Positions 1 through 7,715 of a DNA stretch of 9,198 nt are shown piece after piece. The notes under the pieces are model-generated. The model worked only from the letters and a program-made list of their open reading frames with translations, searched no databases and was not told where the DNA came from. Positions within the stretch are counted from its first letter, which is position 1. Every line of letters begins with the position of its first letter. The stretch is from Acetobacteraceae bacterium (GTDB lineage: Bacteria; Pseudomonadota; Alphaproteobacteria; Acetobacterales; Acetobacteraceae), in assembly GCA_025356735.1 (NCBI GenBank), contig JANXRT010000281.1, forward strand, positions 1 through 9,198. Direction: 5' to 3'. A program made the translations under genes and the position numbers.

Positions 1-1089
1 CATACCGGCGCCGAGCCGCCGGTCGGCGAAATCTGCTTCAACACCGGCATGACCGGATATCAGGAGACCCTGACCGACCCCTCGTACGCCGGGCAGATGA
101 TCACCTTCACCTTCCCGCATATCGGCAATGTCGGCACCAACCCGGCCGATGCCGAGGCCGGCACGATCGCCGCCCTTGGGATGATCGTGCAGCAGCCGAT
201 CTCCGAGCCGTCGAACTGGCGCAGCGTGCAGGGGCTGGACGCGTGGCTTCGCGGCCAGGGCAAGACCGGCATTTCGGGCGTCGACACCCGGGCGTTGACC
301 TTGCGCATCCGCGACGGGCTGCCGCCGACCGGCGTGCTGGCGTTTCCGGGCAATTGCCGGTTCGATATTCCTGGTCTGGTAAGGCTCGCCGCAGGATGGC
401 CGGGGCTGGAGGGAATGGACCTCGCGCGGGCGGTGTCTTGCACGCAGACCTATAGTTGGAACGAGACGGTGTGGGCGTGGCCCGATGGCAGCGGCATCCA
501 GACGGCGCCGAAATTCCACGTGGTTGCGGTCGATTACGGCGCCAAGCGCAACATCCTGCGCTGCCTGGCCTCGGCGAGGTGCCGGGTGACGGTGGTGCCG
601 GCGACGGCCACGGCTGAAGAAATTCTGGGCCACAGGCCGGACGGCGTATTTCTGTCGAACGGTCCCGGCGATCCGGCTGCGACCGGCGCGTATGCCGTGC
701 CGGCGATCCAGGGCGTGATGGCGGCGAAAATTCCGGTGTTCGGCATCTGCCTCGGCCACCAGCTGCTGGCGCTGGCGCTGGGCGGGCGGACCTACAAGCT
801 CGACCTCGGCCATCGTGGCGCCAACCAGCCGGTGAAGGAGCTGGCCACCGGCAAGGTTGAGATCACGAGCCAAAACCACGGTTTTGCGGTCGATGGCGAC
901 AGCCTGCCGGATAATGTCCGGGTTTCCCATGTCAGCCTGTTCGACGGCACCAACGAGGGGCTGGCCTGCACCGACCGCCCGGCGTTCTCGGTCCAGTACC
1001 ATCCGGAGGCGAGCCCCGGGCCGGCCGACAGCCACCATCTGTTCCGCCGGTTTGTCGGCATGATGGAAGCGCATACAGCGGCCCCCTGA
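1..1089 (+). CDS. carA: Carbamoyl-phosphate synthase small subunit (5' truncated by window edge)
   Basis: This is the glutamine-hydrolysing subunit of carbamoyl-phosphate synthetase. It releases ammonia that travels to CarB for carbamoyl phosphate synthesis (pyrimidines and arginine). The frame is open from base 1, and the first codons (PPVGEICFNTGMTGYQE) already match the conserved CarA N-terminal domain, so the ATG at 49 is internal and roughly 20-25 codons lie before the window. Numbering from the first in-window codon, the N-terminal CPSase_sm domain is followed by a class I glutamine amidotransferase domain from about codon 172. The nucleophile Cys250 lies in FGICLGHQ (codon at 748-750). 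The other triad members, His334 and Glu336, lie in QYHPEASPGP near 1000-1008. The 362 visible codons plus the missing start fit the usual length of about 380-390. The stop TGA is at 1087-1089, and carB starts 69 bp later on the same strand, with only a weak 4-bp stem between them. Co-transcription with carB is very likely. Confidence 0.97.
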   Translation, partial: HTGAEPPVGEICFNTGMTGYQETLTDPSYAGQMITFTFPHIGNVGTNPADAEAGTIAALGMIVQQPISEPSNWRSVQGLDAWLRGQGKTGISGVDTRALTLRIRDGLPPTGVLAFPGNCRFDIPGLVRLAAGWPGLEGMDLARAVSCTQTYSWNETVWAWPDGSGIQTAPKFHVVAVDYGAKRNILRCLASARCRVTVVPATATAEEILGHRPDGVFLSNGPGDPAATGAYAVPAIQGVMAAKIPVFGICLGHQLLALALGGRTYKLDLGHRGANQPVKELATGKVEITSQNHGFAVDGDSLPDNVRVSHVSLFDGTNEGLACTDRPAFSVQYHPEASPGPADSHHLFRRFVGMMEAHTAAP

Positions 1090-1147
1090 GCTGTCGCCGA
1101 AGTCTGTCTCTAGAAGCGTCTTCGCGGCGCCTACCCTGCCACCGACC

Positions 1148-1151
1148 GGAG
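1148..1151 (+). promoter_or_regulatory. Ribosome binding site of carB
   Basis: GGAG lies 7 nt before the ATG of carB. It supports translation from that ATG and independent initiation within the carA-carB message. Confidence 0.7.
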
Positions 1152-1158
1152 ACGTCCG

Positions 1159-4100
1159 ATGCCCAAGCGCACCGACATAAAGTCCATTCTCATTATCGGC
1201 GCCGGGCCGATTGTCATCGGTCAGGCGTGCGAGTTCGACTATTCGGGCGCGCAGGCGTGCAAGGCGCTGCGGGCGGAGGGGTTTCGGGTCATCCTGGTCA
1301 ACTCCAACCCGGCCACGATCATGACCGATCCGGGGTTGGCGGACGCGACCTATATCGAGCCGATCACTCCGGAAATCGTCGAGAAGATCATCCTGCGGGA
1401 AAAGCCGGATGCGCTGCTGCCGACGATGGGCGGGCAGACGGCGCTGAATGTCGCGATGCAGCTGGCGGCGTCGGGCGTGCTGGCGCGGCATGGCGTCGAG
1501 ATGATCGGAGCCCGCGCCGACGTCATCGACCGGGCCGAGGACCGGCTGAAGTTCCGCGATGCGATGATGGAGATCGGCATCGAAAGCCCGAAATCGGCGA
1601 TAGCGCGGTCGATGGCCGATGCGCGGGCGGCGCTGGCGCTCGTTGGGCTGCCGGCGGTGATCCGGCCGAGTTTTACCCTTGGCGGCACCGGGGGCGGCAT
1701 CGCCTATAATCGAGAAGAATTCGAGCAGATCGTCTCGGGCGGGCTGGAGGCATCGCCGACGTCGGAAGTTCTGATCGAGGAGAGCGTGCTCGGCTGGAAG
1801 GAATACGAGATGGAGGTCGTGCGCGACAGCGCCGACAACTGCATCATCGTCTGCGCCATCGAGAACGTCGATCCGATGGGCATCCATACCGGCGACAGCG
1901 TGACGGTGGCGCCGGCGCTGACCCTGACGGATAAAGAATACCAGATCATGCGCGATGCCTCGATCGCGTGCCTGCGCAAGATCGGTGTCGATACCGGCGG
2001 CTCCAACGTGCAGTTCGCGCTCAACCCGGCCGATGGGCGGCTGCTGGTGATCGAGATGAACCCGCGGGTGTCGCGGTCGTCGGCGCTGGCTTCGAAGGCC
2101 ACAGGCTTTCCGATCGCCAAGATCGCGGCCAAGCTGGCGGTCGGCTACACGCTCGACGAGCTCGCCAATGATATCACCACCCATGTCGTCAATGGCGTGC
2201 GGCGGACCACGCCGGCGAGCTTCGAGCCGACGATCGATTACGTCGTGGTCAAGATACCGCGTTTCACCTTCGAGAAGTTTCCGGGCACGCCGGCCTTGCT
2301 TTCGACCAGCATGAAGTCGGTCGGCGAGGCGATGGCGATCGGGCGCAGCTTCCCGGAGGCGCTTCAGAAGGGCCTGCGCAGCATGGAAACCGGCTATTGC
2401 GGGCTTGACCCGATCGAGCCGCCGGGAGATGGCGGCGCCGACGCGTTCCGCGCGGCCCTGTCCACGCCCTCACCCGACCGGCTGCTGGTGGCGGCGCAGG
2501 CGCTGCGCGCCGGGCTGACGGTCGAGGATGTGGCCGGGGTCAGCAAGTTCGATCCGTGGTTCCTGCGCGAGCTGTTGCGGATCGTGATGGCCGAGCGGCA
2601 GGTGGCGGTGGAGGGGTTGCCCAAGGATGCCGGCGCGTTGCGGCGGCTGAAGGCGCTCGGGTTTTCCGACAGGCAGCTTGCCCGGATCACCGGGCAGCCA
2701 GAAGCTTTCGTTGCGGAATACCGGAGACGGCTCGGCGTGGTGCCGGTCTATAAGCGCATCGATACCTGCGCCGGCGAGTTCGCCTCGATCACGCCATACA
2801 TGTATTCGACCTATGAGGGCGGCTACGGCGTGCCTTCGTGCGAGGCCGATCCTTCCGATAGAGAAAAAATCATCATCCTGGGCGGCGGGCCGAACCGGAT
2901 CGGCCAGGGCATCGAATTCGACTATTGCTGCGTCCATGCCGCCTACGCGCTGCGCGAGGCGGGGTTCGAGACCATCATGGTCAACTGCAACCCCGAAACG
3001 GTATCGACCGACTACGATACCTCCGACCGGCTGTATTTCGAGCCGCTGACCGAGGAGGACGTCGTTGCCCTCGTGCGCCGCGAGCAGCAGAACGGACGCG
3101 TGCTTGGCTGCATTGTCCAGTATGGCGGGCAGACGCCGCTGAAGCTTTCCCAGGCGCTGTCGCGCGAGAACATTCCGATCCTCGGCACCTCGGCCGATGC
3201 GATCGACATCGCCGAGGATCGCGAGCGGTTCCAGAAGCTGCTGCATGGCCTCGGGCTGTTGCAGCCGGAGAATGGCATCGCGCGCACTGCGCAGGAGGCC
3301 GAGGCGATCGCCGATCGGGTGACCTACCCGGTGGTGATCCGGCCGAGCCACGTGCTGGGCGGGCGGGCGATGGAGATCGTCCATGACCGCGCCGGGCTGC
3401 ACCGCTACATGCGCGAGGCGATCCGGGTGTCCGGCGAGGGGCTGATCGCGTCGGGGCCGGTGTTGATCGACCGGTATCTGAACGACGCGATCGAGGTCGA
3501 TGTCGATTGCATTTCGGACGGCGAGACGGTGTTCGTGGCCGGCGTGATGGAGCATATCGAGGAGGCGGGGATCCATTCCGGCGACAGCGCCTGCGCCCTG
3601 CCGCCCTATACATTGTCGCCGGCGACCGTCACCGAGTTGCGCGCCGAGACCGAGGCGCTGGCGCGCGCGCTCGGCGTGGTCGGGCTGATGAACGTGCAGT
3701 ACGCGATCAAGGACGACACGATCTACGTGCTGGAGGTCAATCCGCGCGCCAGCCGGACGGTGCCGTTCGTGGCCAAGGCGACGGGGGTCCCGGTGGCCAA
3801 GATCGGTGCGCGCGTCATGGCCGGGGCCAAGCTGCGCGACATGAAGCTGGATGGCCACGCCATCGCGCCGCATGTCGCGGTCAAGGAGGCGGTGTTCCCG
3901 TTCGCGCGGTTTCCCGAGGTCGACACAATCCTTGGGCCCGAGATGAAATCGACCGGCGAGGTGATGGGGCTTGATGCGACGTTCGAGATGGCGTTCGCCA
4001 AGGCGCAGCTCGGTGCTGGGGTGCAGCTGCCGGCGAGCGGCCAGGTTCTTCTGTCCGTCAAGGATGCCGACAAGCGGAATTTGCCCGGGATCGCGCGCCG

Positions 4101-4440
4101 GCTGACGGAGATGGGATTTTCCATACTGGCGACGCGCGGCACGGCATCGCGCATCCGCGAGGCCGGGTTGGCGGTGACGATCGTCAACAAGGTGCTGGAG
4201 GGACGGCCGCACTGCGTCGATGCGATCCGGTCGGGCGAGGTCCAGCTGGTGATCAACACGGCGTCCGGCCCGCAATCGGTCGCCGACAGCTTCGCCATCC
4301 GGCGCAGCGCGCTGACCCATGGCGTGCCGCACTACACGACGATCGCCGGCGCGCGGGCGGCGACGCACGCGATCGCGGCGCTCAAATCGGGAACGCTTGA
4401 AGTCGCGCCGCTTCAGTCCTATTTTCGCGGATCGTTTTGA
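1159..4440 (+). CDS. carB: Carbamoyl-phosphate synthase large subunit
   Basis: CarB makes carbamoyl phosphate from bicarbonate, CarA-derived ammonia and two ATP. The protein has 1093 residues, close to the roughly 1073 of the E. coli enzyme. Two homologous ATP-grasp halves are visible. The first (carboxyphosphate) begins with GAGPIVIGQACEFDY from residue 14. The second (carbamoyl phosphate) begins with GGGPNRIGQGIEFDY from residue 575. Between them lies an oligomerisation linker, roughly residues 400-560. From about residue 963 to the C-terminus is the MGS-like allosteric domain, with the ATRGTAS and VINTASG motifs typical of the ornithine/UMP-binding region. The ATG at 1159 is preceded by GGAG at 1148-1151, 7 nt away, and the first residues (MPKRTDIKSILIIGAGP) match the family start. 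All blocks are intact, with no frameshift. A 700-codon open frame on the opposite strand is a GC-rich shadow. Confidence 0.98.
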   Translation: MPKRTDIKSILIIGAGPIVIGQACEFDYSGAQACKALRAEGFRVILVNSNPATIMTDPGLADATYIEPITPEIVEKIILREKPDALLPTMGGQTALNVAMQLAASGVLARHGVEMIGARADVIDRAEDRLKFRDAMMEIGIESPKSAIARSMADARAALALVGLPAVIRPSFTLGGTGGGIAYNREEFEQIVSGGLEASPTSEVLIEESVLGWKEYEMEVVRDSADNCIIVCAIENVDPMGIHTGDSVTVAPALTLTDKEYQIMRDASIACLRKIGVDTGGSNVQFALNPADGRLLVIEMNPRVSRSSALASKATGFPIAKIAAKLAVGYTLDELANDITTHVVNGVRRTTPASFEPTIDYVVVKIPRFTFEKFPGTPALLSTSMKSVGEAMAIGRSFPEALQKGLRSMETGYCGLDPIEPPGDGGADAFRAALSTPSPDRLLVAAQALRAGLTVEDVAGVSKFDPWFLRELLRIVMAERQVAVEGLPKDAGALRRLKALGFSDRQLARITGQPEAFVAEYRRRLGVVPVYKRIDTCAGEFASITPYMYSTYEGGYGVPSCEADPSDREKIIILGGGPNRIGQGIEFDYCCVHAAYALREAGFETIMVNCNPETVSTDYDTSDRLYFEPLTEEDVVALVRREQQNGRVLGCIVQYGGQTPLKLSQALSRENIPILGTSADAIDIAEDRERFQKLLHGLGLLQPENGIARTAQEAEAIADRVTYPVVIRPSHVLGGRAMEIVHDRAGLHRYMREAIRVSGEGLIASGPVLIDRYLNDAIEVDVDCISDGETVFVAGVMEHIEEAGIHSGDSACALPPYTLSPATVTELRAETEALARALGVVGLMNVQYAIKDDTIYVLEVNPRASRTVPFVAKATGVPVAKIGARVMAGAKLRDMKLDGHAIAPHVAVKEAVFPFARFPEVDTILGPEMKSTGEVMGLDATFEMAFAKAQLGAGVQLPASGQVLLSVKDADKRNLPGIARRLTEMGFSILATRGTASRIREAGLAVTIVNKVLEGRPHCVDAIRSGEVQLVINTASGPQSVADSFAIRRSALTHGVPHYTTIAGARAATHAIAALKSGTLEVAPLQSYFRGSF

Positions 4441-4536
4441 ACCCGATGCCGTGACCGGTGGCCTGGTTGCGGCGCTGATGTTTGGGTTCACCAACGTGGA
4501 TTCGCCGCCGAACCTGGGCTGAAGACCCTTAGATAT

Positions 4537-4540
4537 AGGA
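4537..4540 (+). promoter_or_regulatory. Ribosome binding site deciding the GTG start of greA
   Basis: AGGA lies 7 nt before GTG 4548, whereas the alternative ATG at 4563 would be 22 nt away. The spacing and the conserved MQKFPMT start both favour GTG. Confidence 0.65.
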
Positions 4541-4547
4541 CTTTGCC

Positions 4548-5021
4548 GTGCAGAAGTTCCCGATGACCGCACCTGGCCTGCGGCGACTGGAAGACGAGCT
4601 ACGCAACCTGAAGTCGGTCGAGCGGCCGTCGGTGATCCGTGCCATCGCCGAGGCGCGCAGCCATGGCGACCTCAGCGAGAACGCCGAATATGACGCGGCG
4701 CGCGATCGCCAGTCGTTCATCGAGGGCCGCATCCAGGAGCTTGAGGACGTGGTTTCCTCGGCCGAGGTGATCGATCCGTCGTCGCTGTCGGGCGACAACG
4801 TGAAGTTCGGCGCCCATGTGCGGGTGGTGGACGAGGAAACCGACAAGGAGGCGACCTACCAGATCGTCGGCGTGCACGAAGCTGACATCAAGCACCAGCG
4901 GCTGTCGATTTCGTCGCCTTTGGCCAAGGCGCTGATCGGGAAGAAGATCGGCGATACGATCTCGGTGCCGGCGCCGGCGGGGGATCGAAGCTATGGAATT
5001 TTGGACGTCAAGTTCATTTAG
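4548..5021 (+). CDS. greA: Transcription elongation factor GreA
   Basis: GreA enters the secondary channel of RNA polymerase and stimulates cleavage of the backtracked RNA 3' end, restarting stalled complexes. The protein has 157 residues (E. coli about 158). The N-terminal coiled-coil domain (about residues 1-75) contains ARSHGDLSENAEYDAARD, with the acidic tip residues Asp41 and Glu44 that coordinate the catalytic magnesium. The C-terminal FKBP-like domain spans about residues 80-157 (YQIVGVHEADIKHQRLSISS and the LIGKKIGD region). The start is GTG at 4548: MQKFPMT matches the conserved GreA N-terminus, and AGGA at 4537-4540 lies 7 nt upstream. An ATG at 4563 would delete conserved residues. 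It lies 107 bp after carB in the same direction, an order often seen in alphaproteobacteria. The antisense open frames here are shadows. Confidence 0.97.
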   Translation: MQKFPMTAPGLRRLEDELRNLKSVERPSVIRAIAEARSHGDLSENAEYDAARDRQSFIEGRIQELEDVVSSAEVIDPSSLSGDNVKFGAHVRVVDEETDKEATYQIVGVHEADIKHQRLSISSPLAKALIGKKIGDTISVPAPAGDRSYGILDVKFI

Positions 5022-5025
5022 CAAG

Positions 5026-5040
5026 CCGGGCGCCGCCCGG
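5026..5040 (+). terminator. GC-rich hairpin after greA (weak terminator candidate)
   Basis: CCGGGC (5026-5031) and GCCCGG (5035-5040) can form a 6-bp stem with a 3-nt loop just after the greA stop. No T-run follows, and ilvA begins 22 nt later. It may be an attenuating or RNA-stabilising hairpin rather than a true intrinsic terminator, and read-through into ilvA remains likely. Confidence 0.35.
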
Positions 5041-5062
5041 GCCCGCCTAATCTAGGGCCGCC

Positions 5063-6259
5063 ATGATCCAACTCATCGATATAAAGGCCGCGGCCGATCG
5101 TATCGCCGGGCAGGTGCTTCGCACCCCTGCCCTGCGCAGCACCGCCGTGTCCGCCGCGACCGCTGCCGACGTGGTGCTGAAGCTCGATAACCTCCAGGCG
5201 ACGGGCGCGTTCAAGGAGCGCGGTGCGGCCAACCGGCTGGCGATGCTGTCGCCGGCCGAGCGGGCGAGCGGCGTGGTGGCGATGTCGGCCGGCAACCATG
5301 CCCAGGCGGTGGCGCGCCATGCCAGCCTGCTCGGCATCCGCGCCATCATCGTGATGCCGACCTTCACCCCGTCCACCAAGATCACCCGCACCGCCGGCTG
5401 GGGTGCGGAGGTCGTGCTGCATGGCGAGACCTTGGCCGAGGCGGCTTTCCATGCCCATGCCCTGGCAACCGAGCATGGCTGCGTCTTCATCCATCCCTAT
5501 GACGACCTTGGCGTGATCGCCGGTCAGGGCACGCTGGCGCTGGAACTGCTGACCGACTATCCCGACATCGACGCGTTGGTCATCCCGGTAGGCGGCGGCG
5601 GGTTGCTGGCCGGATGCCTGGTCGCCGCCACGGCGTTGAAGCCGGGCATTTCGGTGTACGGCGTTGAGGTCGAGGGCTATGCGGCGATGGCGCAGCGCCT
5701 CGCCGGGCGGCCGGTTTCGGTCGGTGGGCCGACCATCGCCGAGGGCATCGCGGTGCGTGATATCGGCGAAATCCCGTTCGAGATCGTGCGCCGGCGGGTG
5801 ACGGAAATCCTGGTAGTGCCGGAGCGCGCCATCGAGGAGGCGATCGGCCTGCTGGCGGAGGGCGCCAAGGTGGTGGCGGAGGGTGCCGGCGCTGCGGGGG
5901 TGGCGGCGTTGCTGACCTATCCGGAACGGTTTCGTGGCAAGATGGTCGGCGTGCCGATCTGCGGCGGCAACATCGATGCGCGCATCCTGTCCAACGTGCT
6001 GCTGCGCAACCTGCTGCGCGACGGCCGGCTACTGCGGCTGCACATGCAGATTCCCGACCGGCCGGGCGTGCTGGCGGACATCGCGACCAAGATCGGCGCG
6101 ACAGGCGGCAACATCATCGAGGTCTCGCACCAAAGGCTGTTCGCCGCCGCCTCGGTCCAGGCGGCGGAGCTGGAGGTGATGGTCGAGGCGCGCGATCCGC
6201 TGCACGCCAGCGCCATCGTGAGCGCGCTGGAGGTCAGCTACGTGGTGCGCCGGGTTTAG
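5063..6259 (+). CDS. ilvA: Threonine ammonia-lyase, medium form with single C-terminal ACT domain
   Basis: This is a PLP enzyme that deaminates L-threonine (and usually L-serine) to 2-oxobutanoate and ammonia, the entry step to isoleucine. The protein has 398 residues. The fold-type II catalytic domain shows the PLP lysine Lys51 in ATGAFKERGA, the substrate loop SAGNHAQ (75-81) and the phosphate-binding glycine loop GGGG at 177-180 in PVGGGGLLAG. An ACT domain starts near residue 324 (LRLHMQIPDRPGVLADIA), suggesting allosteric amino-acid control. The length lies between the short degradative TdcB (about 330) and the classical E. coli IlvA (about 514, two ACT-like repeats), so it belongs to the one-ACT class. 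The ATG at 5063 has AGGG at 5054-5057. The gene follows greA by 41 bp, and its TAG interlocks with the TAA of the convergent SDR gene. The biosynthetic rather than catabolic role is inferred; the family call is firm. Confidence 0.93.
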   Translation: MIQLIDIKAAADRIAGQVLRTPALRSTAVSAATAADVVLKLDNLQATGAFKERGAANRLAMLSPAERASGVVAMSAGNHAQAVARHASLLGIRAIIVMPTFTPSTKITRTAGWGAEVVLHGETLAEAAFHAHALATEHGCVFIHPYDDLGVIAGQGTLALELLTDYPDIDALVIPVGGGGLLAGCLVAATALKPGISVYGVEVEGYAAMAQRLAGRPVSVGGPTIAEGIAVRDIGEIPFEIVRRRVTEILVVPERAIEEAIGLLAEGAKVVAEGAGAAGVAALLTYPERFRGKMVGVPICGGNIDARILSNVLLRNLLRDGRLLRLHMQIPDRPGVLADIATKIGATGGNIIEVSHQRLFAAASVQAAELEVMVEARDPLHASAIVSALEVSYVVRRV

Positions 6260-7023
6260 CTCGCGACGTAGCCGCCATCGACGTTGTAGGCGGCGCCGGT
6301 GACGAACGAGGCGCGGTCGGAGCACAGCCAGCACACCATCTCGGCGATTTCGTGGGCGGTGCCCATGCGTTTGGCGGGCACCATCGACATCATCGCGTCG
6401 CCGCGCTGTTCGTAGCTGGTGCGGGTCATGTCGGTGGTGATGTAGCCGGGGCAGACGGCGTTCACGCGGATGTTGTCCTCGGCGTATTCGAGCGCCGCGG
6501 TCTTGGTCAGGCCGATGACGCCGTGCTTGCTGGCGACGTAGGCGCAGGCGGTGCGCAGGCCGATCAGCCCGGCGACGGAGGCGGTGTTGACGATGGTGCC
6601 GCTGCCCTGCTTCAGCATCTGCTGCAACTCGGCCCTCATGCACAGCCAGACGCTTTTGAGATCGACGGCGACGAGCTGGTCGAAGCCATCCTCGTCCCAT
6701 TCGTGGGTTCGCCGGCGCGACTGGTTGACCTGGTGGGGCGCGATGCCGGCGTTGTTGAAGGCGCAATCGAGGCGCCCGAAGGCGGCGACGGTCGCCTCGA
6801 CCATGGCGGCGACGTCGGCGGTGTTGGTGACGTCACCGGCCAGCGAGATCGCTTGACCGCCGGCCGCGTTGATGCGCGCGACAGTTTCGGCGGCGTTATC
6901 TTTCGACAGGTCGGCGACGGCGACCTTGGCGCCTTCCTGTGCGAACAGCAGCGCCGTGGCGCCGCCGATGCCGCGCCATCCGCCGGTAATCAACGCGGTC
7001 TTTCCCGCCAGCATGCCAGCCAT
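6256..7023 (-). CDS. SDR-family NAD(P)-dependent oxidoreductase
   Basis: This is a classical short-chain dehydrogenase/reductase of 255 residues, cytosolic, with no signal peptide or membrane segment seen. The Rossmann cofactor loop is TGGWRGIG (13-20). Asp38 in VAVADLS, at the end of beta-2, favours NAD(H). The structural NNAG motif is at 90-93. The catalytic Ser149, Tyr162 and Lys166 are present (NTASV and YVASK). The position of the tetrad asparagine reads VDLKSVW, so Asp121 seems to replace Asn. The C-terminal CPGYITTDM and the terminal YNVDGGY are typical. The substrate cannot be read from sequence; many relatives are named only as SDR oxidoreductases. The ATG at 7021-7023 has a strong GGGGAG site (complement of 7030-7035), 6 nt away, which favours it over Met4. 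The gene is divergent from a TetR-type regulator gene that may control it, and convergent with ilvA, overlapping by 4 bp. Confidence 0.93.
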   Translation of the reverse strand: MAGMLAGKTALITGGWRGIGGATALLFAQEGAKVAVADLSKDNAAETVARINAAGGQAISLAGDVTNTADVAAMVEATVAAFGRLDCAFNNAGIAPHQVNQSRRRTHEWDEDGFDQLVAVDLKSVWLCMRAELQQMLKQGSGTIVNTASVAGLIGLRTACAYVASKHGVIGLTKTAALEYAEDNIRVNAVCPGYITTDMTRTSYEQRGDAMMSMVPAKRMGTAHEIAEMVCWLCSDRASFVTGAAYNVDGGYVAS

Positions 7024-7029
7024 GGTTGT

Positions 7030-7035
7030 CTCCCC
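7030..7035 (-). promoter_or_regulatory. Ribosome binding site of the SDR gene
   Basis: On the minus strand GGGGAG lies 6 nt before the ATG that ends at 7023. It is the strongest Shine-Dalgarno match noted in the window and fixes the SDR start. Confidence 0.7.
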
Positions 7036-7039
7036 GTTT

Positions 7040-7110
7040 CTTGCTTAGTAGTGGGTTCTAAGGGCTAGCCCTTAGCGGGTCCAGGGCAGCGCCCTGGCCT
7101 TGCTTCTTCT
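7040..7110 (-). repeat. Two-hairpin intergenic repeat, copy 1 (reads on minus strand)
   Basis: Read on the minus strand, the unit is GAAGCAAGG (7106 to 7098), then hairpin 1, then ACCCG, then hairpin 2, then AACCC. Hairpin 1 is CCAGGGC-GCT-GCCCTGG, plus positions 7081-7097, with a 7-bp stem and 3-nt loop. Hairpin 2 is the perfect 18-bp palindrome at 7058-7075. The same order GAAGCAAG, hairpin, ACCC, hairpin appears on the plus strand just after tetR (copy 2). A second AAGCAAG lies at 7046 to 7040, so the 7-mer flanks the hairpins as a direct repeat. Similar two-hairpin intergenic elements are, as far as I recall, frequent in Acetobacteraceae. Family membership should be checked genome-wide. 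Confidence 0.65.
7058..7075. promoter_or_regulatory. Perfect 18-bp palindrome, candidate TetR operator
   Basis: CTAAGGGCTAGCCCTTAG is a perfect dyad between the divergent SDR and tetR starts, 34 nt from the SDR ATG and 49 nt from the tetR ATG. Size, symmetry and location fit a TetR-dimer operator controlling both genes. Against this, it is also the second hairpin arm of the repeat that recurs in diverged form after tetR, so the symmetry may belong to the repeat instead. Confidence 0.35.
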
Positions 7111-7124
7111 GAGAGTGTTTGAAA

Positions 7125-7715
7125 ATGCGCGACGAGATCCTGGCCTACAAGCGCGAGCGCATCCTGGAGGAAGCCGTGACGCTGTTCTACGCGCGGGGCT
7201 TCACCGGCACCACGCTGGACGACATCGCGGCGGCGCTGGGCGTCACCAAGCCGTTCATCTACACGCATTTCCGCAGCAAGACCGAGTTGCTGGCGGCGGT
7301 CTGCGTGCCGTCGATCGAGAAGTCGCTGGCGGCGGTGGCGCTGGCTAGCGAGGGCACCGGCACGCCGACTGAGAAATTGCGCCGCGCGGTGGTTGATTTC
7401 GCCGAGGTGGTGCTGACGCGCCAGGCCAATATTGCGATTTTTTTCCGCGAGGAAAAGAACCTGGAGCCGACGGCGCTGGCCGAGATCATCGCGCTGCAGA
7501 AGGAGTTCGACCATTTGCTGTCGCAGATGCTGCGTGACGGCGTAGCAACCGGCGAGTTCGTCATTCCCGACATCGACCTGGCGGCGCTGCTGATCGGCGG
7601 CATGATCAGCTGGGCCTATATCTGGCACCGGCCGCGGGGGCGGCTGCCGATGCGGGAGGTCTGCGACCGGATGGCCGACAGCGCGCTGCAGCTTTGTGGG
7701 GTTCGGGTTGGGTGA
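7125..7715 (+). CDS. TetR/AcrR-family transcriptional regulator
   Basis: This is a DNA-binding repressor-type regulator of 196 residues from ATG 7125. The N-terminal TetR_N domain carries the helix-turn-helix at about residues 31-50 (LDDIAAALGVTKPFIYTHFR), preceded by the usual ERILEEAVTLFYARGFTGTT helix. The C-terminal ligand/dimer domain, with FFREEKNL and the hydrophobic LAALLIGGMISWAYIW segment, resembles TetR members linked to acyl-CoA or small-molecule metabolism, but the ligand cannot be deduced. A TTG at 7119 in frame would add two residues. GAGAG at 7111-7115 is 9 nt from the ATG and only 3 nt from the TTG, so the ATG is preferred. The gene is divergent from the SDR gene (101 bp apart) and is the natural candidate to regulate it and itself. 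Both flanks carry two-hairpin repeats in opposite orientation. It is convergent with the PanE-like gene downstream. Confidence 0.92.
   Translation: MRDEILAYKRERILEEAVTLFYARGFTGTTLDDIAAALGVTKPFIYTHFRSKTELLAAVCVPSIEKSLAAVALASEGTGTPTEKLRRAVVDFAEVVLTRQANIAIFFREEKNLEPTALAEIIALQKEFDHLLSQMLRDGVATGEFVIPDIDLAALLIGGMISWAYIWHRPRGRLPMREVCDRMADSALQLCGVRVG

Noticed and set aside
49..1089. ATG at 49 as the true start of carA
   Set aside because: The codons from base 1 onward already encode conserved CarA sequence (GEICFNTGMTGYQE), so the gene enters from outside the window.
2470..4572. 700-codon open frame on the minus strand opposite carB
   Set aside because: It lies almost wholly antisense to conserved carB codons. 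Its product is rich in Arg, His, Gly and Pro without any domain, as expected of a shadow frame in GC-rich DNA.
6352..7068. 238-codon plus-strand frame opposite the SDR gene
   Set aside because: The product is a low-complexity Gly/Asp/Ala string antisense to intact SDR motifs; it is a shadow.
7119..7124. TTG at 7119 as the start of the TetR gene
   Set aside because: It would be only 3 nt from the GAGAG ribosome site; the ATG at 7125 has better spacing and a typical TetR start.
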